This document shows, one piece after another, positions 17,915 to 29,682 of a DNA stretch of 64,000 nt. Position 1 is the stretch's first letter; each line of letters starts with the position of its first letter. The stretch covers positions 106,381-170,380 of the forward strand of contig JALOPI010000001.1 in the NCBI GenBank assembly GCA_025453975.1, read 5' to 3'. The stretch comes from Syntrophobacteraceae bacterium (GTDB taxonomy: Bacteria; Desulfobacterota; Syntrophobacteria; Syntrophobacterales; Syntrophobacteraceae). A program made the position numbers and the translations under genes. Below the pieces are notes generated by a model. It saw only the letters and a program-made list of their open reading frames with translations, was not told where the DNA came from and did not search any database.

Positions 17915-19000
17915 GTGACAATGATCGTTTCGACTGTCGTGGTTCTGGGTATTCTGATTTTTGTACACGAGCTCGGTCACTTTCTCGTGGCCAAATGGGC
18001 CGGAGTGAAGGTCCTCCGTTTCTCCCTGGGCTTTGGTCCCAAGCTGGTGGCCGTGACGCGCGGGGATACCGAGTATCGCCTTTCGGCCATTCCCCTGGGG
18101 GGGTACGTCAAGATGCTGGGCGAGGAAAGCGAGGAGGAGCTCAGCCCCGAGGAGATGGCCCGAAGCTTTTCCGTTCAGCCCGTCTGGAAGCGGATCGGTA
18201 TCGTGCTGGCGGGGCCCGTCTCGAACCTGGTTCTTGCCGTGATCATCTTTGCGCTGGTGTACACGTTTTCGGGCATCCCCCAGATTGCCCCGGAGATCGG
18301 CACGGTCAATCCGGGCTCTCCCGCCGAGCAGGCGGGGCTGCAGCCCAATGACCTGGTCCTCTCCATCAATGACAAGCCGCTGGTGCAGTGGGAGGATCTC
18401 TCGACCATCATCGAGGAATCCAGGGAGGATGTCCTCAGCCTGAGGGTTCAGCGGGGGGACCAGATCCTCACGTTTCGAGTGTCTCCCAAGGTGAGCGAGG
18501 TCAAGAACATCTTCGGGGAGACCATCGAAAGACGTGTCATCGGGGTCATGGCTTCGGGGAAGACCACCATGAAGGAGGTCAGCCCGCTCGACGCAGGCTA
18601 TTACAGCATCGTTCAGACCGCGCACCTGAGCAAGCTGTTTCTCGTCACCATCGGCAAGCTGATCCAGCGGGTGGTTCCCCTGGAGACTTTGGGGGGCCCG
18701 ATCCTCATCGCCCAGATGGCTGGGCAGCAGGCCAGCGAAGGGCTGATCAACCTCATCTATTTCACGGCTCTGATCAGCGTCAACCTGGCGGTGCTGAACC
18801 TTCTCCCCATCCCGGTCCTGGACGGCGGGCACATTTTGTTTTACCTCTTCGAGCTGATTCTGGGCCGGCCCATCGCCATCAAGAAGATGGAGATCGCTCA
18901 GAAGGTGGGGATGTTCCTCCTCATCCTCCTCATGCTCTTCGTCTTTTACAACGACATCATGCGGCTGCTTCCCGGGAGAAAGCCCGATTTCCTCCCATGA
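17915..19000 (+). CDS. rseP: RIP metalloprotease RseP (site-2 protease family)
   Basis: About 361 residues, inner-membrane. The zinc motif HELGH is at residues 18-22, the third-helix motif is NLLPIPVLDGGHI, and one PDZ domain lies in the middle (EIGTVNPGSPAEQAGLQPND). It cuts transmembrane segments in regulated intramembrane proteolysis, such as anti-sigma factor release. Starts TTG 17912, GTG 17915 and ATG 17921 are all possible; GAGGG at 17901 fits the GTG best. One PDZ domain rather than the two of E. coli RseP is common outside Gammaproteobacteria. Confidence 0.95.
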   Translation: MTMIVSTVVVLGILIFVHELGHFLVAKWAGVKVLRFSLGFGPKLVAVTRGDTEYRLSAIPLGGYVKMLGEESEEELSPEEMARSFSVQPVWKRIGIVLAGPVSNLVLAVIIFALVYTFSGIPQIAPEIGTVNPGSPAEQAGLQPNDLVLSINDKPLVQWEDLSTIIEESREDVLSLRVQRGDQILTFRVSPKVSEVKNIFGETIERRVIGVMASGKTTMKEVSPLDAGYYSIVQTAHLSKLFLVTIGKLIQRVVPLETLGGPILIAQMAGQQASEGLINLIYFTALISVNLAVLNLLPIPVLDGGHILFYLFELILGRPIAIKKMEIAQKVGMFLLILLMLFVFYNDIMRLLPGRKPDFLP

Positions 19001-19065
19001 CCTCCCCGTCGTGGATCCACCGGGGGGAGAAAGCCCGAGTATGTATCGATGGATGCGGGTGAAGC

Positions 19066-19782
19066 ATGCCGAAAATCATCGCCGCTGACACGTCCACCCT
19101 CTCCGGGAGCGTCGCGCTTCTGGATGGTGAGAGGATCCTTCTGGAGTGGACGGTGGTCTCGAGCCAGACACACAACCGTCGGCTGCTGAAGTCCCTGGAC
19201 GAGGCCCTGGGGACTTTGGGCTGGAGCCATTGGGACCTGGATGGGTTCGCCGTCACATCCGGGCCAGGGAGCTTCACCGGGCTGAGGATTGGGCTCACCA
19301 CCATGAAGACCCTGGCCTGGGCATCGGGCAAGCCCTTCGTGGCCATCCCGTCCCTGGAGGTCCTGGCTGCGGGTCTCCCCGGCTCATCCCTCCCTGTCTG
19401 CCCCCTCATCGATGCCCACAAAAGAGAGGTCTACGGCTGCCTGTATCAACCGGAGCCGGACGGGGGCTTCCGCTCCATGGGGGCGTGCCGAGCCCTCTCC
19501 GTGGGCGCGGTCCCCGAGCTCATCCGAGAAAGGACCCTTTTTTGCGGAGACGGATGGCTCCTCTATCGTGAAACGCTTCAGGATCTTCTGGGACCGCTGG
19601 CGGTCGGAGCGCCGTCCCCGTTTCACGCCATCCGCGCGGGTGTACTGGGAGAGCTGGCTCGAAGGCGGCTCGAGCGCGGCGACGTGGACGATCCGGTGAC
19701 CTGCGTGCCGCTCTATGTTCGTCCCTCCGAAGCCGAAATGAATCGCCCGGATCTCCGGGTCACGGAACCCCTGCTTTCGTGA
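19066..19782 (+). CDS. tsaB: tRNA threonylcarbamoyladenosine biosynthesis protein TsaB
   Basis: 238 residues. ASKHA-type N-terminus KIIAADTSTLSGSVALL and the conserved GFAVTSGPGSFTGLRIGL, plus PLIDAHKREVYGCLY. TsaB is the scaffold partner of TsaD in making t6A37 on ANN-decoding tRNAs. It is the last gene of the plus-strand block and ends 11 bases before the convergent UbiD-family gene, leaving little room for a terminator. Confidence 0.93.
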   Translation: MPKIIAADTSTLSGSVALLDGERILLEWTVVSSQTHNRRLLKSLDEALGTLGWSHWDLDGFAVTSGPGSFTGLRIGLTTMKTLAWASGKPFVAIPSLEVLAAGLPGSSLPVCPLIDAHKREVYGCLYQPEPDGGFRSMGACRALSVGAVPELIRERTLFCGDGWLLYRETLQDLLGPLAVGAPSPFHAIRAGVLGELARRRLERGDVDDPVTCVPLYVRPSEAEMNRPDLRVTEPLLS

Positions 19783-19793
19783 GAGGCGCGCCG

Positions 19794-21653
19794 TCAGGAT
19801 GCCTTCACGGTCTCCCAGGTATCAATGCCCAGCTCGCCCGCCCGCTTTCGGACCTGCTCAACGATTTCAGGATCCATGAGGATATCCTCGGGCCATTCAC
19901 GGTGATGGCCATCCTCGGGGCCTTTACGGGTGGCGTCGATGACGATGCGACCCTCCTTCAAGGCCATGTCCCGCCTGGGATCCACGTTGTTGCAGGCCTT
20001 CCAGAGCACCACGGCGTAGTCTGTGAGGTCCACGAAATCATCGCAGAGAACGATGATGGTGAACGGCTCCAGGAGGGGCTGAGCCAGGAGTGCATCCCGG
20101 AAATATTGGGCTGAGCTACTCCCGTCCTTCTTGAAACTCACCAGAAGGACACGGTTGCGGGCTTCCACAGGGAGGATATGATGATCCGTCAGCAGCTCCG
20201 ACGCTGTCCGCAGGGCTTCCCGGATGGAGGCTCCCGAGGGCAGGTGCGACGGCCCGGCAGCCTCGCCCCTCGGACTTTCTCCAGGCATGCGTCGGGTGGC
20301 GTCCACTCCCAGCTTTCCCCCGAAAAGGGGCTCCGGAGCACTGTGATCCAGAACGTCCAGCACGCCCTCGGTGATGGTGACATCCTTGCGAAGATCGATG
20401 CGGTTGAGCACTTCACGGAGGATCGCCCCGGGCTGGCTCAGATCCATGGAGTCGTCCACCAGGACCACGGCCTTGCAGAAGCTCATCTGCCCCTGTCCCC
20501 AGACGGCGCTCATGATGCGGCGGGCATGGCCGGGGTACTCCTTGGCGATGGAGATGACACTGAGGTTGTGAAAGACACCTTCCCACGGCAGCCAGAAGTC
20601 CTTCACCTCGGGAAGCACCGCGTTCATGAGGGGCAGGAACACCCGCTCGGTGGCCCTGGCGAGATAGCAGTCCTCCATGGGGGGCTTGCCGACGATGGTG
20701 GCTGAATAGACGGGACGGCGACGGTGCGTGACAGCCGTGAGATGGAAGACCGGGTAATCTCCCACCAGGGAATAATACCCGGTGTGATCCCCGAATGGAC
20801 CCTCAATCCTCATCTCATCCGGATCCACGTATCCTTCCAGCACGAATTCGGCTTCCGCCGGAACTTCCAGGTCGATGGTCACACAGCGGGTCATGGGAAC
20901 GGGCCGGCGACGGATGAAGCCCGCGAGCATCATCTCGTCGATGCCCCGGGGCAGGGGGGCGGTGGCTGCGTAGGTGGTGGCCGGATCCGTGCCGATGGCC
21001 ACCGCGACGGGCATGCGCCGCCCGGCCTTCCGATATTCCTGAAAATAGTGGGAGCCATCCTTGTGGATGTGCCAGTGCATCCCCGTTGTCCGGCGGTCGA
21101 ATACCTGTAGGCGATACATGCCGGCGTTGCGTCGGTGCGTTTCGAGGCTTCGCGTGATGACCACCGGGAAGGTCACGAAAGGCCCGCCATCCAACGGCCA
21201 GCACTTGAGAACCGGAATCCGGCCGAGATCGATGTCCTTGCCCATGTGGATGACCTCCTGGCAAGGAGCGGTCTTGACTTTCCTGGGGAGAGACTTAAGC
21301 AGCTCCATGCCCATGGGGAGCAGACGCAGGGCGTCCCGAAGTCGCTTGGGAGGCTCCATCTGGATGAACTGCCGGAGCCTGCCGGCCAGGGTCTCTAGGT
21401 CAGGGACGCCGAGGGACATGCAGATCCGTCGGTCGCTGCCATACGCATTGGTGAGCACGGGAAAGTCGGATCCCACAACGTTCTCGAAGAGCAGAGCCTT
21501 GCCGCCCCCTGGGCATTTGCACGCCAGGTCAGTGATGTGCGTGATCTCGAGGTCATGAGAAACCGGGGCGATGATCCGGTGAAGCTCCCCGGCTTGTTCC
21601 AGCGCGGTGATGAAATCTTGGAGGTTCTGATAGGATGTCTTCATCGTTTGCAT
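19794..21653 (-). CDS. UbiD-family decarboxylase, probably menaquinone-type (MqnL-like)
   Basis: 619 residues from the ATG at 21653 with CGGAG close upstream. UbiD-family features: GGGKALLFENVVGSDFPVL, the prFMN/metal-binding region TRSLETHRRNAGMYRLQ and MHWHIHKDGSHY, the acid residues EAEFVLEGYVDPDEM and EGPFGDHTGYYS. UbiD is about 490 residues; the extra C-terminal 100 or so match the longer decarboxylases assigned to futalosine-route menaquinone synthesis. The prenylated-FMN synthase partner UbiX is not in the window. A different aromatic acid decarboxylase role cannot be ruled out. Confidence 0.82.
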   Translation of the reverse strand: MQTMKTSYQNLQDFITALEQAGELHRIIAPVSHDLEITHITDLACKCPGGGKALLFENVVGSDFPVLTNAYGSDRRICMSLGVPDLETLAGRLRQFIQMEPPKRLRDALRLLPMGMELLKSLPRKVKTAPCQEVIHMGKDIDLGRIPVLKCWPLDGGPFVTFPVVITRSLETHRRNAGMYRLQVFDRRTTGMHWHIHKDGSHYFQEYRKAGRRMPVAVAIGTDPATTYAATAPLPRGIDEMMLAGFIRRRPVPMTRCVTIDLEVPAEAEFVLEGYVDPDEMRIEGPFGDHTGYYSLVGDYPVFHLTAVTHRRRPVYSATIVGKPPMEDCYLARATERVFLPLMNAVLPEVKDFWLPWEGVFHNLSVISIAKEYPGHARRIMSAVWGQGQMSFCKAVVLVDDSMDLSQPGAILREVLNRIDLRKDVTITEGVLDVLDHSAPEPLFGGKLGVDATRRMPGESPRGEAAGPSHLPSGASIREALRTASELLTDHHILPVEARNRVLLVSFKKDGSSSAQYFRDALLAQPLLEPFTIIVLCDDFVDLTDYAVVLWKACNNVDPRRDMALKEGRIVIDATRKGPEDGHHREWPEDILMDPEIVEQVRKRAGELGIDTWETVKAS

Positions 21654-21773
21654 GGCGCTCCGAGCTTGCAATGGGAGTGGATTTGAGAAGCGAAGCCCTC
21701 CTTTTGGGGGAGGGCCGTGGAGGGGAAAGCATCCGATGCCATGAGGCGGCGCCGTACTGGAATGGTGAAGCGG

Positions 21774-23219
21774 TCAATGGGGCGATGACGAAAGCAGGAT
21801 GTCCGGGTGTACGCCGTAGTTGTAGCTTCTCATGCGGAAGTAGTTTTCAAGCAGCCCGACTTTCTGGTCCACGTAATCATAGATGACGATGCGGCGGCCT
21901 TCGGCGGAATTACCGTTCTGGGAGAGGCTTCTCAAGGCCTGTGCCAGGGTTTTGTGAAAATAGGTCGGTACAGCCAGGAACAGAACCCTCGAGTGGATTT
22001 GCTTGAGGCACTGAGTCAGGGTGCGATCGCTCACCAGCACGGCACCACCCGGCTGTTGATGGGAAGGCTCCGCCGGGGCGCGGACCAATTCGTCCTGAAG
22101 CTCCCCTTCCTCGTCATCCTGGGGCGAGGCCGCCATCCCGGTAAAGGTCGTGGAGTTGATGCCGCGCCTGGCCAGCTCTGATGCCAAAAACTTATTCTGA
22201 TCGTCGCCGCCCGTGAGGACCAGCAATGGCTCGGCGGCCTTGCCAACTTCCATCTCGATGTCGTCGACAATGAGGCGTGTCCTTTGGGCGTCTTCCATGA
22301 GGGCGTCCAGCATCCCCGGATAATCGCTTCGGGAGTGATAAGGGTAGTCGAAGTCCGTGGCTCGAGCCACCACATGGGCCGGGATGATGCCCCGCCCTTC
22401 CCGGGCGTCCTTGTCGTTGATGGTGTAGACCACGTCTCCCACATAGTAGTAGACGAGCTTGGAGAGACGGTCCTTGCGCTGGCCGGCATAGGAGAGCCCG
22501 AGCATGTACCGGGTGTCGAAGTTGGTGACCAGGTGAGTGAGCACCTTGGAAGGGCACCGCTGACAGTCGTCCATGATGAGGTAGCCGACTTTTTCATTCA
22601 CTTTGCGCCACAAACGGGTGATCTCACCGGTGTGTGCGATAGTGATCTGCTTTCCGACGCTTTGGGAGCCATTGGCGACGACCCCCACCGCGGACCTTGG
22701 AATCTGCAGGAAATTTTCGATCTTGATGAGCCAGTTCTCCAGAAGCTCCAGCTTGGGGATCAGAATCAAGGTCGGCTGCCGGCGCTGAGCAATGGTGTAA
22801 AGGCTGATGACGGTCTTTCCGCTCTTGTGCCCTCCCACCAGTGTGGCGAAGTCATGGGTCAGTACAGATTCGGCGGCATCCTGCTGATAGGCTTTGAGCT
22901 GACCATGGAACTCGATGGGAATCGGGTCGAGGGAGCGCCTTCTGTCGGAGAGCCGATAGGTCTGCTGAAATTTTTTGCAGAGATCCGTAAACTGGTCCAG
23001 GAATCCCCGAGGCAGGAGATAATAGCGTCCTTTCTGGCGAAGGCAGCTGATCTGAGCCGGGATGCTCCCGATCCACTCACCGCGGTTGTGCCTCATCTCG
23101 TAGTCCGGATTCGTGAACACCAGCCGCTCATGGAGCTTACGCTCGATCATGGGTATCAAGCCGTCCGTGGGAACCCTCAGCCAATCGTCCAGCACGACGT
23201 TCAGTGTCTTGCTCACCAT
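21774..23219 (-). CDS. SF2 helicase-like ATPase with degenerate motifs (XPB-like)
   Basis: 481 residues from the ATG at 23219 (the frame extends upstream to 23336). An N-terminal ~125-residue domain is followed by a RecA-like ATPase: motif I VGGHKSGKT, motif Ia LILIPKLELLENW, motif II MDDCQRC in place of DEAH, and motif III LGLSYAGQRKDRLSKL where XPB-type proteins have LTATPxRxDG. A second RecA-like half with the arginine-finger motif VI is not recognisable, although an Asp/Glu-rich insert (DDEEGELQDEL) and RTLTQCLKQIHSRVLFLAV are present. Helicase activity is therefore doubtful; ATP-binding is likely. Function unknown. Confidence 0.65.
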   Translation of the reverse strand: MVSKTLNVVLDDWLRVPTDGLIPMIERKLHERLVFTNPDYEMRHNRGEWIGSIPAQISCLRQKGRYYLLPRGFLDQFTDLCKKFQQTYRLSDRRRSLDPIPIEFHGQLKAYQQDAAESVLTHDFATLVGGHKSGKTVISLYTIAQRRQPTLILIPKLELLENWLIKIENFLQIPRSAVGVVANGSQSVGKQITIAHTGEITRLWRKVNEKVGYLIMDDCQRCPSKVLTHLVTNFDTRYMLGLSYAGQRKDRLSKLVYYYVGDVVYTINDKDAREGRGIIPAHVVARATDFDYPYHSRSDYPGMLDALMEDAQRTRLIVDDIEMEVGKAAEPLLVLTGGDDQNKFLASELARRGINSTTFTGMAASPQDDEEGELQDELVRAPAEPSHQQPGGAVLVSDRTLTQCLKQIHSRVLFLAVPTYFHKTLAQALRSLSQNGNSAEGRRIVIYDYVDQKVGLLENYFRMRSYNYGVHPDILLSSSPH

Positions 23220-23392
23220 CTTGAACCAACCTTCATGATCAATGGAGACAACTCGTGACCCGCAAGGCCAGCGCCTGGAAAGGATCTCATTCGGACCGCC
23301 AAGGGCCGGAATCCGGGAGCAAACAAACCCTTGCATCCACTATCGGTACAATAGTGTCAATTATTCAAGCTCTAGTGATGATAAGAATGAAT

Positions 23393-23421
23393 TTGACTCG
23401 GGAACACCGCACCTTTATATG
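23393..23421 (+). promoter_or_regulatory. Candidate sigma-70 promoter for the small unknown gene
   Basis: TTGACT (23393-23398), a 17-base spacer, then TATATG (23416-23421), with TATGAT overlapping two bases later. The surrounding sequence is AT-rich against a GC-rich background. The transcript would begin near 23429, about 60 bases before the GTG start at 23492. Confidence 0.55.
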
Positions 23422-23491
23422 ATACACCACATTTCGCTCGATGGAAACTGCACTCCAAGTCACCCATTTCACACGGAAACAGGAGGTATGG

Positions 23492-23815
23492 GTGGAAGCT
23501 CATCCAAGTGGGCACATTGATCTGCTCGCGAGTCTGGCACTGGATTATCAGAGAAAATACCAAGAGCTGCAGCAGGCCCTCCAGGACGTTCCCATGGAAA
23601 GGCTGCCCCTTCAGCTCCGAGCCCTTGCCGAGTCAACGACGGACCGCTTCAGGTCGGCCCAGATGCAGCTCACCCGACAAATATCCCATGATGCAGCGCT
23701 ACTGAACGAGGAGACGATACACCTGCTGAATGTGATCTTCCGATGTTTCGACGAAATGCGGATCGTATTTCAAATGCTGCTGGAGCATCTCCCCCGAGAC
23801 AGCAGCCCGCAGTGA
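23492..23815 (+). CDS. Hypothetical small helical protein
   Basis: 107 residues from a GTG placed 5 bases after a strong AGGAGG (23481-23486); an ATG at 23441 in the same frame has no ribosome-binding site. The sequence is helical and polar (LALDYQRKYQELQQALQDVP, RALAESTTDRFRSAQMQL, EETIHLLNVIFRCFDEM) with no signal peptide or membrane segment. I do not recognise a family. It is divergent from the SF2-like ATPase with its own promoter-like sequence. Confidence 0.6.
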   Translation: MEAHPSGHIDLLASLALDYQRKYQELQQALQDVPMERLPLQLRALAESTTDRFRSAQMQLTRQISHDAALLNEETIHLLNVIFRCFDEMRIVFQMLLEHLPRDSSPQ

Positions 23816-23959
23816 TCACCGCATCCGCCAGGAGCTGAGGGGATGCCTGCCGCCCAGGCCCTTGAACGGGAATGGAACTCTCTCAGCTTTTAGCGCAACC
23901 TATTAACATGCTTTGGGATGGTTGAAAAACAATTTCAGCTTGCAGGCTGACAGCCCGGG

Positions 23960-25153
23960 TCATTGCATCGTTTTCTTCAGCAGAAAATACACTTTTCCAG
24001 GATATTTCATGCGCCCGGCCCATTGCTCCGCCCCATCACCCGTCCCGCAGAAGAGATCGACTCTCCCCGGCCCCTTGATGGCGCCCCCTGCATCCTGATT
24101 CAAGACCCACCTGCTCATGGGCTCGGAACCGATCCAGTCTCCCGCCGGAGAAAGCCTGGGACGCGAGGTATCCAGGAAGGCGAGGGCTCCGCGGGGCTGG
24201 ATTCTGGCGTCCATGGCCACCGATCGCCCTTCGGTCAGCACGACGCTCAGGCTGCCGACGGGACCCTTGTCGACCCATCTGAAGAATACATAACTTTCAT
24301 TATAGCTCAGAATCTCGCTCTGAAGCTCCGGATGAGACTTGATGAAATCACGAATGACCTGCATGGAAACCCCTTCCGGAGGCAGCAGGCCTCTGTCGAT
24401 GAGAAGCTTCCCCACGCTGCGGTAAGGCCGACCATTGGCCCCGGCATACCCCACCCGCTGGAGGCGGCCGTCCGGAAACCGGATGACCCCCGAGCCCTGA
24501 ATGTGGAGAAAGAAAGCGTCCACCGGGTCCTTGAGCCAGACCAGATGGCAGTTGGCTCCCTCGAGTGTTTTGGAGAAGTCGATCTCGGACCTGGTGAAAT
24601 ACGGCAGCACCCGGCTGTCCTGCAGGCGCCCCACCCATTTCTCGCCGGCGGGAAACTTGTCGGGGTCGAAGGACCCGGGCTCGATGGTGACCAGGTCCGG
24701 AGGTACCGAGTACAAGGGGTAACGAAAGGCAGTGTCCGGCGTGAGGCTGCCGTCCAGGACCGGCTCGTAGTATCCCGTGACGAGGGCTCCCCCGTTACCG
24801 GGAATCGGCCTCAGGCCGTACAGGTCAAACGACTGGCTGAGGCTCGCCGGGTCCAGCCTTCCCGTGTTCAGATGCTCCAGAAACAAAGCCAATGTCTCTT
24901 TCAGCAGGCTTGCCGGTATCTGGGCATCCCCCAGGGGAAACATCCGATCGTCTGGAATCCTGCCATAGAAGACAAGGCTTTTTTCGATGGCCGGCTGCAG
25001 GAGCGCCAGATCCATATCATCCTGCAAGGCCGGCCATTCGCCGGGTTGGAGCCGCTCGAAGCGGCTCTCCCGTGGAGGCTCCTTGGCGGGCTGCGGCACA
25101 CAGCTCCATAGGAGCAGAAGAGGTATCCAGCAAAAGCGCCACCGCCAGGCCAT
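23960..25153 (-). CDS. mltA: Membrane-bound lytic murein transglycosylase A (lipoprotein)
   Basis: 397 residues. Lipoprotein signal WIPLLLLWSC with Cys18. The MltA domain shows ALVTGYYEPVLDGSLT and DAFFLHIQGSGVIRFPDGR; the C-terminal 3D domain carries the catalytic Asp in NQDAGGAIKGPGRVDLFCG. It cleaves glycan strands to 1,6-anhydro products in the periplasm, anchored in the outer membrane. It starts 19 bases after ahcY, so it may be transcribed with it although the functions are unrelated. Confidence 0.93.
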   Translation of the reverse strand: MAWRWRFCWIPLLLLWSCVPQPAKEPPRESRFERLQPGEWPALQDDMDLALLQPAIEKSLVFYGRIPDDRMFPLGDAQIPASLLKETLALFLEHLNTGRLDPASLSQSFDLYGLRPIPGNGGALVTGYYEPVLDGSLTPDTAFRYPLYSVPPDLVTIEPGSFDPDKFPAGEKWVGRLQDSRVLPYFTRSEIDFSKTLEGANCHLVWLKDPVDAFFLHIQGSGVIRFPDGRLQRVGYAGANGRPYRSVGKLLIDRGLLPPEGVSMQVIRDFIKSHPELQSEILSYNESYVFFRWVDKGPVGSLSVVLTEGRSVAMDARIQPRGALAFLDTSRPRLSPAGDWIGSEPMSRWVLNQDAGGAIKGPGRVDLFCGTGDGAEQWAGRMKYPGKVYFLLKKTMQ

Positions 25154-25172
25154 CGTGGCCCCCTTGCTCCGT

Positions 25173-27748
<2,576 letters not shown>

Positions 27749-27871
27749 TTTAGAGAAAACCTCCTTTTTGATGCGTCATTGCCATTGCGCGGGCGGTGGA
27801 ATGTACACTCCAAAAGCCGGGCGTGGAAGCTGTTCGGTCTCCTATCGGTAGCCAGAATGAATGACCTGACG

Positions 27872-28285
27872 TCAAAATCCGGCAGCTCTTCGGTCGACGA
27901 TATCCTTTTTCAGTTCGTGGAGGTTCGAGAGCTCCGGCTCCGTGGGGCGATTCGCGGCGTCCACGAGCACCACCCGGGGCGCATGGCCGGCGAGCTCCGA
28001 AGCCTCGTAGTCAGCGTAGGTGGCGATGATGATGAGATCCCCACGCGAGCCCAGTCGAGCTGCCGCTCCGTTCAAGCAGATGTCTCCTCTGCCTCGCGGG
28101 CCTGGAATGGCGTACGTGTCGAAGCGGGCTCCATTGTATATATTGTAGACCTTGATCTGCTCGAAAGGGATGATGTCGGCCGCTTCCATGAGCAGCTCGT
28201 CGATGGTCAGGCTTCCCTCGTAATCGAGGTTGGAATCCGTGATGGTGGCGCGATGAATCTTGGACTTGAGCATGATTCGATGCAT
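27872..28285 (-). CDS. panD: Aspartate 1-decarboxylase proenzyme
   Basis: 137 residues. The protein begins [17 protein letters not shown]; the self-processing site is G24-S25 in DYEGSLTID, which yields the pyruvoyl cofactor. [13 protein letters not shown] and [18 protein letters not shown] are conserved. It makes beta-alanine from aspartate for pantothenate. It lies directly downstream of panC, and the two genes encode the enzymes that supply and join the beta-alanine half of pantothenate. Confidence 0.97.
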   Translation of the reverse strand: MHRIMLKSKIHRATITDSNLDYEGSLTIDELLMEAADIIPFEQIKVYNIYNGARFDTYAIPGPRGRGDICLNGAAARLGSRGDLIIIATYADYEASELAGHAPRVVLVDAANRPTEPELSNLHELKKDIVDRRAAGF

Positions 28286-28338
28286 GGGAGTCTCCTGATG
28301 GGCTGAGGGATGGACGGGCCGTTGCCGGCAAGGTCCCG

Positions 28339-29193
28339 TTACCGGGCTCGACAGCGCAAAACCCTGTTGTCGATGAGCCGGGTGCGACCGACAAATGCCG
28401 CCAGGGCGAGCAGGGTCGGCCCCTTCATCTCATCTACACTTTTCAGGGTTTCGGGGTCGCGGAGCTCGGCGTAGTCGATGCGCACCTCCCCGTTCGAGCC
28501 CAATTGCTCCCTGACCACCTCCAGGATGACCGCTCCCCGTGTCTCTCCTCCCAGAGCCATGCTTTCCGCCTCATCCAGTGCCCGACTGAGCCTCAGGGCG
28601 GCGGCCCGCTGATCGCCCGTGAGATAGGCGTTGCGGCTGCTCATGGCCAGCCCGTCCTCCTCCCGGACAATGGGATGGCCGATGACCTGAACGTCCATGT
28701 TGAGATCCCTCGCCATGCGGTGGATCACTGCCAGCTGCTGAAAGTCCTTCTCTCCGAAGACCGCGGCGTGGGGCTTGACGATGTTGAAGAGCTTGGCGAC
28801 GACCGTGGTGACTCCCCGAAAATGCGTGGGGCGGCTCTGCCCGCAAAGGGGGCGCGTGACCTCCATGACTTCCACGAAGGTCTGATATCCGTCTGGATAC
28901 ATCTCCGCCACCGAAGGGGCGAAAACCACGCCGACCCCGGCTCCCTCCGCCAGATGCCGATCCCGGTCCATGTCGCGGGGGTAGCGCTCGAAGTCCTCGC
29001 CCGGACCGAACTGCGTGGGGTTGACGAAGATGCTGACCACGATCTCATCTCCATGATTCCGAGCTTCCCGCATGAGCGTCAGGTGCCCTTGGTGGAGATA
29101 GCCCATGGTGGGTACCAGGGCGATCCGTCTGCCAACGTGCCTCCAGGCCTCAGCCTGCTGCTGCATCTCGCTGACTCTCTCGATGATGCGCAT
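28339..29193 (-). CDS. panC: Pantothenate synthetase
   Basis: 284 residues from an ATG 5 bases after AGGAG (a GTG codon immediately precedes it). Motifs: [16 protein letters not shown] (HIGH-like), [35 protein letters not shown], and [12 protein letters not shown]. It condenses pantoate and beta-alanine with ATP. Upstream gene of the panC-panD pair. Confidence 0.97.
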   Translation of the reverse strand: MRIIERVSEMQQQAEAWRHVGRRIALVPTMGYLHQGHLTLMREARNHGDEIVVSIFVNPTQFGPGEDFERYPRDMDRDRHLAEGAGVGVVFAPSVAEMYPDGYQTFVEVMEVTRPLCGQSRPTHFRGVTTVVAKLFNIVKPHAAVFGEKDFQQLAVIHRMARDLNMDVQVIGHPIVREEDGLAMSSRNAYLTGDQRAAALRLSRALDEAESMALGGETRGAVILEVVREQLGSNGEVRIDYAELRDPETLKSVDEMKGPTLLALAAFVGRTRLIDNRVLRCRAR

Positions 29194-29682
29194 CACCTCT
29201 CCTGTCCCATGGGTCTCCCTGTAGGTCCGGCACGGAGTCCGGAAGGAATTCCCGCTTCGTTTTCAAGCCATCTGTGGCCGAGCCGTAAAGCTGTCATGCC
29301 GGCCCCGTCTTTCACCGCACCGGGCATACACCAGTCTGATGGCCATGAGACCGTCGCGCCTAAACTTCAAAAGCCTTCCCGACGGCTAATCCGGAAGGCT
29401 CTTCGATGGAACCGGGCCATGACGTTCTCTCTCAACCATTGGATTCATCCCACCTCTTTTCGTCTCAGTCCCCGAAGGATCCGAGCGAAACGGACTTCCT
29501 GAAAGCTGGGCTTCACTAACAAGCCACCGATGCTTTGTCAAGGGGAATGTCGCTCTGCAACCCATTTGAAACAATGGGAATTCTCTCAAAATGGGTCCGG
29601 ATTCCCCCGCACTCCTCCCACCTTCGTTTCCCTACTCTCGATGACAGGGGCAGCCCCGCGCAGCTGTGGCCGGACCTTTGGC
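29194..29682. other. Intergenic stretch upstream of panC
   Basis: 489 bases without a supported gene. On the minus strand a TTGACA (29541-29536) with TAGTGA 17 bases on is a weak candidate promoter for panC. A small inverted repeat around CCTTCC/GGAAGG sits near 29375-29400. Nothing else is recognised. Confidence 0.4.

Noticed and set aside
23441..23491. ATG start at 23441 for the small unknown protein
   Set aside because: It has no Shine-Dalgarno and would begin about 12 bases after the predicted transcription start; the GTG at 23492 sits behind AGGAGG.
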